From an uncultured Lachnospiraceae bacterium (GTDB lineage: Bacteria > Bacillota > Clostridia > Lachnospirales > Lachnospiraceae), in NCBI GenBank assembly GCA_947176785.1, contig CAMWSA010000081.1:1-11640 (forward strand): a DNA stretch of 11,640 bases, given 5' to 3'. This document shows positions 5,894 to 11,640 of the stretch, in pieces; position 1 is the stretch's first letter, and each line of letters begins with the position of its first letter. The position numbers and the translations under genes are program-made. The notes under the pieces were generated by a model, which was given only the letters and a program-made list of their open reading frames with translations, was not told the origin of the DNA and ran no database searches.

Positions 5894-6814
5894 ATGGGCA
5901 AGACAGCATTTATTTTCCCCGGGCAGGGGGCCCAGTACTGCGGTATGGGCAAGGATTTTTATGAGAAATATGAGGTGGCCAGGGAAATCTATGAACTGGC
6001 GCAGAAGGCCACTGGCCTGGATGTGGCGGCGCTCTGCTTTGAGGAAAATGAGCGCTTGGACATTACAGAATACACCCAGATTGCCATGCTTGCTACGGAG
6101 GTGGCAATTCTGAGAGTATTGGAGCAGAAGGGCATCAAGGCAGACTGCTGCGCCGGACTCAGCCTGGGGGAGTATGGTGCCCTGGCCGCAGCCCGGGTTA
6201 TGGGGCCGGAAGACCTGTTCAGGCTGATCCGCAGCAGGGGCATCTATATGCAGGAGGCATATCCCACAGGCGGTGCCATGACGGCAGTGCTGGGGCTGGA
6301 TGCGGATACCATCCGGGCGGTCTGCGAGGACACAGAGGGTATCGTGTCCATCGCCAACGACAATTGCCCCGGGCAGATTGTAATCACCGGAGAGGAGGAT
6401 GCCGTGCAGGCTGCGGCGGCAAAATTGCAGGAGGCAGGAGCCAGGCGCTGTGTATCCCTGAAGGTCAGCGGCCCCTTCCACTCTTCCCTGCTGGCAGGCG
6501 CAGGGGAGAAGCTGGCGGTGCAGCTGGCGGACGTGACGGTGCATGATCCTGTCATTCCCTATCTGTGCAATGTGGAGGCTGCGCCCGTAACGGACAGTTC
6601 CCGGGTCAAGGAACTGCTGGAAAAGCAGGTCTCCGGTACAGTCAGATGGCGTGAGACCATGGAGCGTATGCTGGAGGACGGCGTGGATACCTTTATCGAG
6701 ATCGGCCCCGGCAAAACCCTTACCGGGTTCCTGCGCAAGATCAGCAGGGATGCCCGGGTGTACAATGTGGAGAAGGTGGAAGATCTGGAGAAGCTGGAGA
6801 TACCGGCCCTCTGA
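5894..6814 (+). CDS. fabD: Malonyl-CoA:ACP transacylase
   Basis: FabD moves malonyl from CoA to AcpP, making the extender substrate for FabF. The 306-residue protein opens with the family signature FIFPGQGAQYCGMGKDFYE. The nucleophile elbow GLSLGEYGAL gives Ser90. Arg115 (RSRGIYMQ) should bind the malonyl carboxylate, and His196 (GPFHSSLL) completes the dyad. NDNCPGQIVITG (156-166) and IGPGKTLTGFLRK near the C-terminus are also typical. The start at 5894 places MGKTAFIFPGQ where homologues begin. GGGAG at 5876-5880 is rather distant (13 bases), so a TTG at 5882, adding four residues, cannot be fully excluded, though it would sit too close to that site. It follows the fabK-tail repeats and precedes a 231-base structured gap. 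Confidence 0.96.
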   Translation: MGKTAFIFPGQGAQYCGMGKDFYEKYEVAREIYELAQKATGLDVAALCFEENERLDITEYTQIAMLATEVAILRVLEQKGIKADCCAGLSLGEYGALAAARVMGPEDLFRLIRSRGIYMQEAYPTGGAMTAVLGLDADTIRAVCEDTEGIVSIANDNCPGQIVITGEEDAVQAAAAKLQEAGARRCVSLKVSGPFHSSLLAGAGEKLAVQLADVTVHDPVIPYLCNVEAAPVTDSSRVKELLEKQVSGTVRWRETMERMLEDGVDTFIEIGPGKTLTGFLRKISRDARVYNVEKVEDLEKLEIPAL

Positions 6815-6822
6815 TCTGTCTG

Positions 6823-6926
6823 ATGTATAGTAAACGACATTGAAATTTCTACGGTCCTGCGAAAACCATACACCCAGGTTTTCGCAAGGCTTCATGTGAA
6901 ATTATAATGTCGTTGACTATAATTTC
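6823..6926. repeat. Palindromic element between fabD and fabG
   Basis: TATAGTAAACGACATT (6826-6841) matches the reverse complement of AATGTCGTTGACTATA (6906-6921) at 15 of 16 bases, and the pairing continues inward through GAAATTTC/GAAATTAT. Inside, TGCGAAAACC (6858-6867) pairs perfectly with GGTTTTCGCA (6877-6886) around a 9-base loop. The 3' half can also fold alone: GAAATTATA (6898-6906) with TATAATTTC (6918-6926). The ends match motifs in two other gaps of the operon. This suggests either a small interspersed repeat or a regulatory RNA. Bases 6927-7033 show nothing else clear. Confidence 0.65.
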
Positions 6927-7045
6927 TATACGCTGCCGGATCCGTTATAACATTATTTCGGAAGATCAGGATGTGGGCGGAACATGTTGCCGGTGCAGCT
7001 TCATGCAAGCAGCGTTGCTCCCAACATCATATTAAGGAGAGACAG

Positions 7046-7822
7046 ATGGAAGTAGAATTAAGTAAGCCTGAGTATCCTATGGAACTCGCAGGCAAAGTGG
7101 CGTTGGTAACAGGGGCCAGCCGGGGCATTGGCCGGGGCATTGCCAGAAAGCTGGCAGCCCTGGGAGCCATTGTGCTGATTAACTATAATGGCTCTCAGCA
7201 AAAGGCCCGGGAACTGGCAGAAGAGATTGCCGCTGCCGGGGGCCAGGCGGAATGCATCGGCTGTGACGTGTCCGATTTTGCCGCCTGCTCCGATATGATT
7301 GAGCAGATTATAAAAAAATACAGTCATGTGGACATACTGGTGAACAATGCGGGAGTGACCAGGGACAATCTGCTTATGCGGATGTCCGAGGAGGACTATG
7401 ACAAGGTGCTGGATATCAATTTAAAGGGTGCTTTCAACACCATGCGCCACCTGTCAAAATACTTTTTAATGCAGCGCAGCGGTAAGATCGTGAATATTTC
7501 CTCCGTCTCCGGTGTGCTGGGCAATGCGGGTCAGGCCAATTACAGCGCCTCCAAGGCGGGGCTCATCGGACTGACCAAGAGTGTTGCCAGGGAACTGGCA
7601 TCCCGGGGGGTGTGCGTCAATGCGGTGGCCCCCGGTTTTATTGACACGGAGATGACCCGGGCGTTGTCGGAGAAAGCCCGGGAAGCCGGTGTGGCCGCTG
7701 TGCCCATGGGCAGGATGGGCAGTGTGGAGGATATTGCGGAGACGGTGGCATTTTTGGCGGGGGACAGAGCGAACTATATCACAGGTCAGGTGATCTGTGT
7801 GGATGGAGGTATGGCAATATGA
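7046..7822 (+). CDS. fabG: 3-oxoacyl-ACP reductase (SDR family)
   Basis: FabG reduces 3-oxoacyl-ACP to 3-hydroxyacyl-ACP with NADPH. The 258-residue short-chain dehydrogenase has the cofactor loop TGASRGIG (22-29), NNAG (100-103), DINLKG with Asn125, catalytic Ser153 (ISSVSG), and Tyr166 and Lys170 (QANYSASKAG). APGFIDTEMT follows, and it ends with ITGQVICVDGGMAI. AAGGAGA (7034-7040), 5 bases before ATG 7046, fixes the start. The frame is open further upstream to 6971, but that extension overlaps unstructured leader-like sequence and has no binding site. About a dozen N-terminal residues precede the usual start at MELAGK. Its stop overlaps the fabF start (ATGA), implying translational coupling. 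Confidence 0.96.
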   Translation: MEVELSKPEYPMELAGKVALVTGASRGIGRGIARKLAALGAIVLINYNGSQQKARELAEEIAAAGGQAECIGCDVSDFAACSDMIEQIIKKYSHVDILVNNAGVTRDNLLMRMSEEDYDKVLDINLKGAFNTMRHLSKYFLMQRSGKIVNISSVSGVLGNAGQANYSASKAGLIGLTKSVARELASRGVCVNAVAPGFIDTEMTRALSEKAREAGVAAVPMGRMGSVEDIAETVAFLAGDRANYITGQVICVDGGMAI

Positions 7823-9054
7823 GCAGACGAGTGGTAGTGACCGGCATGGGTGCCGTGACGCCCATCGGCATCGGCGTGGAGGCTTTCTGGGAGGGCATCA
7901 GACAGGAAAAAACAGGATTTGCCCCCATCACCCGGTTTGACGCCTCCGAATATAAGTGCAGGCTGGCAGCGGAGGTCAGGGACTTCCAGCCGGAGAATTA
8001 TATGGACAAAAAATCCGCCAGACGCATGGAGTTGTTCTGCCAGTTTGCGGTGGCGGCAGCCGGGGAGGCACTGCGGGATGCGGGCCTGGACATGGAGAAG
8101 GAGGACGCATACAGGGTGGGATGCAGCATTGGCAGCGGCATCGGCAGTCTGCAGGCCATTGAGAGAGAATATGGCAGACTGGTGGAAAAAGGGCCTTCCC
8201 GGGTGGCTCCCCTGTTTGTCCCCCTGATGATCTCCAACATGGCAGCGGGTAATGTGAGTATCGCTTTCGGCCTCAAGGGCAAGAGTCTGAATGTGGTGAC
8301 GGCCTGTGCCACGGGCGCCAACTCCATCGGCGAGGCATTCCGCGCCATCCAGTACGGGGATGCGGATGTAATGGTGGCGGGCGGCACGGAAGCGGCCGTG
8401 ACGCCTGTGGGCATTGCGGGCTTCACCTCCCTGACTGCCCTGTCAGACAGCACGGACCCCGCCAGATGTTCCATACCCTTTGACAAGGACAGAAGCGGTT
8501 TTGTCATGGGCGAGGGTGCGGGGGTAGTGATTCTGGAGGAACTGGGGCATGCCAGAGCGAGAGGTGCCCACATCTATGCGGAGGTATTGGGGTATGGCTG
8601 TACCTCGGACGCCTACCACATCACTTCCCCGGCGGAGGATGGCAGCGGTGCCGCCAGGGCCATGACCAATGCCCTGACGGACGGAAATGTGATGCCGGGA
8701 GAAGTGACCTATATCAACGCCCATGGCACGGCAACCCATCACAATGATCTGTTTGAGACCAGGGCTATTAAGCTGGCTTTTGGGGATCACGCGAAGAACC
8801 TGAGAATCAATTCCACCAAGTCCATGATCGGCCACCTGCTGGGTGCCGCCGGGGCAGTGGAATTCATCACCTGTGTCAAGGAACTTCAGGAGGGCTTTAT
8901 TCACAGGACAGTGGGTCTTCAGGAGAGCGAGGAAGAACTGGATCTGGATTATTGCAAAGAGAGCCGCCAGGAGGAAGTCCCCTACGCTCTCAGCAATTCC
9001 CTGGGCTTCGGAGGCCACAATGCGAGCATCTTAATTGGGAATATGCGGAACTGA
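7819..9054 (+). CDS. fabF: 3-oxoacyl-ACP synthase II
   Basis: FabF condenses malonyl-ACP with acyl-ACP, extending the chain by two carbons. The 411-residue protein starts MSRRVVVTGMGAVTPIG, as the family does. The Cys-His-His triad is visible: Cys163 (VVTACATGANS), His302 (NAHGTATHHND) and His339 (STKSMIGHLLGAAG, with Lys334). The C-terminus SNSLGFGGHNASILI is also diagnostic. All key residues fall within one position of the E. coli enzyme. The second half of the usual AHGTSTPLND motif is the slightly unusual AHGTATHHND. It overlaps fabG by 4 bases. With no fabH nearby, chain initiation must be encoded elsewhere or carried out another way. Confidence 0.97.
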   Translation: MSRRVVVTGMGAVTPIGIGVEAFWEGIRQEKTGFAPITRFDASEYKCRLAAEVRDFQPENYMDKKSARRMELFCQFAVAAAGEALRDAGLDMEKEDAYRVGCSIGSGIGSLQAIEREYGRLVEKGPSRVAPLFVPLMISNMAAGNVSIAFGLKGKSLNVVTACATGANSIGEAFRAIQYGDADVMVAGGTEAAVTPVGIAGFTSLTALSDSTDPARCSIPFDKDRSGFVMGEGAGVVILEELGHARARGAHIYAEVLGYGCTSDAYHITSPAEDGSGAARAMTNALTDGNVMPGEVTYINAHGTATHHNDLFETRAIKLAFGDHAKNLRINSTKSMIGHLLGAAGAVEFITCVKELQEGFIHRTVGLQESEEELDLDYCKESRQEEVPYALSNSLGFGGHNASILIGNMRN

Positions 9055-9086
9055 CTGAGGGTGGGCAGAAGGCTGGCGGTTTACAT

Positions 9087-9119
9087 AGCCCTGCGGGCAG
9101 AGAGCCTTTGAGCAGGGCT
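9087..9119. repeat. Inverted repeat after fabF
   Basis: AGCCCTGC (9087-9094) is perfectly complementary to GCAGGGCT (9112-9119), with a 17-base loop. No T-run follows, so a full terminator is unlikely in mid-operon. It adds a second stem to the fabF-fabZ gap just ahead of the motif pair. Confidence 0.45.
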
Positions 9120-9140
9120 CGGTTTGTCTGGATTGAGCAT

Positions 9141-9187
9141 ATGTAATAAACGACCTTGAGAATTCCAATGTCGTTGCCTATCATTTC
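9141..9187. repeat. Short copy of the fab-operon palindromic motif
   Basis: ATGTCGTTGCCTATCATTTC (9168-9187) matches 18 of 20 bases of ATGTCGTTGACTATAATTTC (6907-6926). Just upstream, TAATAAACGACCTTG (9144-9158) is a degenerate inverse copy, giving a compact stem around AGAATTC. It resembles the fabD-fabG element with its central hairpin removed. It ends a few bases before the fabZ ribosome binding site, so folding could affect fabZ translation. Confidence 0.6.
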
Positions 9188-9203
9188 GTAGAGGAGAAAA
9201 ACA

Positions 9204-9632
9204 ATGTCGTTATATACTGCACAGGAAATTATGGATATCATTCCCCACAGGTATCCCTTTCTTCTGATTGACACCATAGAGGAGCTGGAGCCCGGGACGC
9301 GCGCCCTGGGCAGGAAGTGCGTCAGCGTGAACGAGCCCTTTTTCCAGGGACATTTTCCGGGCAATCCTGTGATGCCCGGCGTGCTGATCATAGAGGCGCT
9401 GGCCCAGGTGGGAGCGGTAGCCATGCTGTCACAGCCGGACTTTAAGGGGCGCACGGCCTATTTCGCAGGAATTGACAAGGCCAGATTCCGCCAGAAAGTG
9501 GTTCCGGGGGATGTGCTGCTGCTGGAGACAGAGATTATCAAGGTAAAAGGCCCCGTTGGCGTGGGCCGGGCGGTGGCGAAGGTGGGCGACAAGGTGGCAG
9601 CCCAGGCGGAATTGACCTTTTCTATTGGGTGA
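9204..9632 (+). CDS. fabZ: 3-hydroxyacyl-ACP dehydratase
   Basis: FabZ removes water from 3-hydroxyacyl-ACP to give trans-2-enoyl-ACP for FabK. The 142-residue hot-dog-fold protein has the family motif IIPHRYPFLLID (12-23) and the active-site segment QGHFPGNPVMPGVLIIEALA. His50 and Glu64 are the catalytic pair. GAGGAG at 9191-9196, 7 bases before ATG, supports the start. In many Clostridia accB lies between fabF and fabZ and accC follows; here a 149-base gap without a gene precedes fabZ and only 49 bases separate it from accDA. No fabA, fabM or fabN homologue is visible, so how unsaturated fatty acids are made cannot be read from this window. Confidence 0.96.
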   Translation: MSLYTAQEIMDIIPHRYPFLLIDTIEELEPGTRALGRKCVSVNEPFFQGHFPGNPVMPGVLIIEALAQVGAVAMLSQPDFKGRTAYFAGIDKARFRQKVVPGDVLLLETEIIKVKGPVGVGRAVAKVGDKVAAQAELTFSIG

Positions 9633-9681
9633 GAAAAATCGGGAATTGGCATAACAACATATCCACAAAGAGGTGTAAGCG

Positions 9682-11586
9682 ATGAACATGGATTTTTTAA
9701 AACAAAAAAGAGCGGACTATTTTGCCAGAAAACTGAGCAGGCTGAACGCATCCCTGGCCGCATCCAAGTCTCGCACCACAGTGCAGGAAGGCAACCGGGA
9801 AGAGGGGGCAGGCAGCATGGGTACCGGCAGCGCCGGAGAGGCCGGCGAACAGGCAAAGCGCCGGTCTTTCCAGCGCCAGGACGGCGGCCAGGAGGCCGGT
9901 GTAAATGAAAGTGCCCCGGCCCAGGGCAACTCTGCCTCAAGCCAGGAGAACTACATGATTCGCTGCCCTAAGTGCGGCAAGCAGGTAAACCGACAGAGAG
10001 TGGTAAAGAGAAAGTATATCTGCTATGAGTGCGAGGGATATTTCCGGGTAAGAGTGCCCAATCGTATCCGTATGGTGGCAGATCCCCATACCTTTGAGCC
10101 GTGGTTTACGGATCTGCCCGTACACAATCCCTTAAACTATGAGGGCTATGAGGAGAAGCTGGCGGAGGCCAGGGAGAAAACCGGGCTGGACGAGGCCGTG
10201 ACCGTGGGCCGTTGTAAAGTTTTTGGAGAAGATATCGTACTGGGAATTTGCGATTCCCGATTTTTGATGTCCAGTATGGGTCAGACAGTGGGGGAGAAGA
10301 TCACTGCCGCCATTGAACGGGCCATTGAATATAAGCTGCCGGTGTTTCTTTTTTGCTGTTCCGGAGGGGCCAGAATGCAGGAGGGTATTGTTTCGCTGAT
10401 GCAGATGGCCAAGACTTCCGCAGCCGTTCAGAAGCTGGGGGAGGCAGGGCTTTTGTACTGCACTATACTGACAGATCCCACCACAGGCGGAGTCACCGCC
10501 AGCTTTGCCATGCTGGGGGATGTGATCATGGCGGAACCGGGGGCGCTGGTGGGTTTTGCGGGTCCCAGGGTGATCAAGCAGACCATCGGGCAGGAACTGC
10601 CGGAGGGCTTCCAGACGGCAGAGTTTTTGGTGGAACACGGGATCATCGACGGTATTGTAAAGCGGGAAACTCTGAAAAAGACCATTTACTTCCTTATAAA
10701 AGCGCATCAGTGCAGGGAAGGGCAGTATGCGGGATTCACACCGGGGAAGGACAGCCATTTCGTGCTCAGCGAGATCCTGAAGGAGCAGTCCTTCAAGGTA
10801 CGTCCCATGGATGCCTGGGATAAGGTCAAGGCGGTCCGCAAAGTGGAGAGGCCCCAGGCATGTGATTATATGGAGCATATATTTGACTTCTTTGTGGAGT
10901 CCCACGGGGACAGGGCTTTTCGGGATGATCCGGCCATCATCGGCGGCCTGGCATTTCTGGACGGCCAGCCGGTGACGGTCATTGCCGAGCATAAGGGCAA
11001 GGATATCAAGGAGTGCCAGAGGCGGAATTTTGGCATGCCCATGCCGGAGGGTTACCGGAAAGCCCTGCGCCTGATGAAGCAGGCGGAAAAATTCAATCGG
11101 CCGGTCATCAGCTTTGTCAACACAGCCGGGGCCTTTTGCGGCATTGAGGCGGAGGAGAGGGGCCAGGGTGAGGCCATTGCCAGAAACCTGAAGGAGATGG
11201 CAGCCCTGAAAGTGCCCGTGCTATGTATTTTTATCGGAGAGGGCGGCAGCGGCGGCGCGTTGGCCACGGCGGTGGGTAACGAGGTGTGGATGCTGGAGAA
11301 TGCTACCTATTCCATTCTTTCCCCCGAGGGCTTTGCCTCCATCCTGTGGAAGGATGCCTCCAGGGCCAGGGAGGCCAGTGAAGTCATGCACATCACGGCC
11401 CAGGATCTGAAGCAGTTAAATGTCATTGAGAAGATCATCCCCGAGTTTGGCGGGGCGGACAATACCACGGCGGCGGCCATCGGCGGCTACATGAAGGAGC
11501 AGCTTGTGGATTTCCTGAAGCGCTGCCAGGGGATGAGCGGCGAAGAACTTGCCGCCCAGAGATATGAGCGGTTCCGCAAATTTTAG
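9682..11586 (+). CDS. accDA: Acetyl-CoA carboxylase carboxyltransferase, beta and alpha subunits fused (AccD-AccA)
   Basis: The carboxyltransferase moves carboxyl from carboxybiotin on AccB to acetyl-CoA, making malonyl-CoA. Both subunits are in one 634-residue chain. The AccD half has a zinc ribbon CPKC...CYEC (Cys95, 98, 114, 117), CSGGARMQEG (226-235) and DPTTGGVTASFAMLGD (265-280), ending about residue 355. The AccA half begins near 375 and has YMEHIFDFFVESHGDRAF (396-413), NTAGAFCGIEAEERGQGEAI (480-499), GEGGSGGALA (519-528) and SPEGFASILWKD (547-558). No stop or frameshift lies at the joint. The region about 26-90 before the zinc ribbon is low-complexity (G, E, Q, A, S) and pushes the ribbon far from the N-terminus. 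AAAGAGGTG (9667-9675) precedes ATG; Met3 is an alternative start. AccB and AccC are absent here and must be supplied from elsewhere, possibly just downstream. Confidence 0.96.
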   Translation: MNMDFLKQKRADYFARKLSRLNASLAASKSRTTVQEGNREEGAGSMGTGSAGEAGEQAKRRSFQRQDGGQEAGVNESAPAQGNSASSQENYMIRCPKCGKQVNRQRVVKRKYICYECEGYFRVRVPNRIRMVADPHTFEPWFTDLPVHNPLNYEGYEEKLAEAREKTGLDEAVTVGRCKVFGEDIVLGICDSRFLMSSMGQTVGEKITAAIERAIEYKLPVFLFCCSGGARMQEGIVSLMQMAKTSAAVQKLGEAGLLYCTILTDPTTGGVTASFAMLGDVIMAEPGALVGFAGPRVIKQTIGQELPEGFQTAEFLVEHGIIDGIVKRETLKKTIYFLIKAHQCREGQYAGFTPGKDSHFVLSEILKEQSFKVRPMDAWDKVKAVRKVERPQACDYMEHIFDFFVESHGDRAFRDDPAIIGGLAFLDGQPVTVIAEHKGKDIKECQRRNFGMPMPEGYRKALRLMKQAEKFNRPVISFVNTAGAFCGIEAEERGQGEAIARNLKEMAALKVPVLCIFIGEGGSGGALATAVGNEVWMLENATYSILSPEGFASILWKDASRAREASEVMHITAQDLKQLNVIEKIIPEFGGADNTTAAAIGGYMKEQLVDFLKRCQGMSGEELAAQRYERFRKF

Positions 11587-11633
11587 GGATATGCGGAACG
11601 CAAGAACTAAGGATTTTCCAAACAGCATATCCC
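11586..11633. repeat. Inverted repeat after accDA
   Basis: GGGATATGC (11586-11594) and GCATATCCC (11625-11633) are perfectly complementary, separated by 30 bases. The window ends 7 bases later, so it cannot be seen whether a T-run or another gene follows. It may be the start of a terminator or another of the structured gaps typical of this operon. Confidence 0.4.
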
Positions 11634-11640
11634 CGGACAG

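Noticed and set aside
6913..6951. Internal promoter before fabG (TTGACT with TATAAC)
   Set aside because: The spacing is about 27 bases, too long for a sigma-A promoter, and TTGACT belongs to the repeated motif.
6971..7045. N-terminal extension of FabG from an upstream ATG
   Set aside because: It lacks a ribosome binding site and family similarity, whereas AAGGAGA sits just before ATG 7046.
4640..9187. CRISPR array from the recurring motif
   Set aside because: Copies are few, inverted relative to each other, kilobases apart and without regular spacers, and no cas genes are present.
9055..9203. Remnant of accB between fabF and fabZ
   Set aside because: No frame shows the biotin attachment motif (AMKM) or a lipoyl-like domain. 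The gap holds only inverted repeats and the recurring motif.

Overview
The window looks like chromosomal DNA from an anaerobic Firmicute of the class Clostridia, most likely a Lachnospiraceae relative. Three things point there: a T-box (tRNA-sensing) leader, an FMN-dependent enoyl-ACP reductase (FabK) instead of FabI, and the acpP-fabK-fabD-fabG-fabF-fabZ-acc gene order. The family assignment is inference; no rRNA is present.

Layout. Bases 1-951 are the 3' part of a restriction-endonuclease-like gene that is cut by the window edge. It is more A/T-rich than what follows. Bases 1035-1357 hold a promoter and a leucine-type T-box leader ending in an intrinsic terminator. They control leuA (1409-3403), a 2-isopropylmalate synthase with an AraC-type double helix-turn-helix domain fused to its C-terminus. 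Bases 3404-4020 are gene debris: an unidentified plus-strand remnant that appears frameshifted, then a minus-strand chimera of a response-regulator fragment joined to a histidine-kinase ATPase fragment.

From 4021 to the end is a fatty acid synthesis operon, all on the plus strand: acpP, fabK, fabD, fabG, fabF, fabZ and a single-chain acetyl-CoA carboxyltransferase (accD and accA fused). A near-consensus sigma-A promoter (4029-4057) is followed by two tandem TTTGA-N3-TCAAA palindromes resembling FabT-type MarR-family operators. The 290-nt leader contains a long hairpin. FabD loads malonyl groups on AcpP, FabF condenses, FabG reduces the ketone, FabZ dehydrates and FabK reduces the enoyl group. 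AccDA supplies malonyl-CoA but needs AccB and AccC, which are not in the window. fabH is also absent.

The operon's intergenic gaps are unusually long and structured. There are long RNA-like hairpins before acpP, between acpP and fabK, and between fabD and fabG. A recurring 18-20 bp motif (core AACGACAT / ATGTCGTT) occurs five times in three different gaps, and a decayed tandem duplication of the fabK tail lies before fabD. The most interesting items are the LeuA-AraC fusion, a possible leucine-sensing 'trigger enzyme', and the family of structured elements spread through the fab operon.
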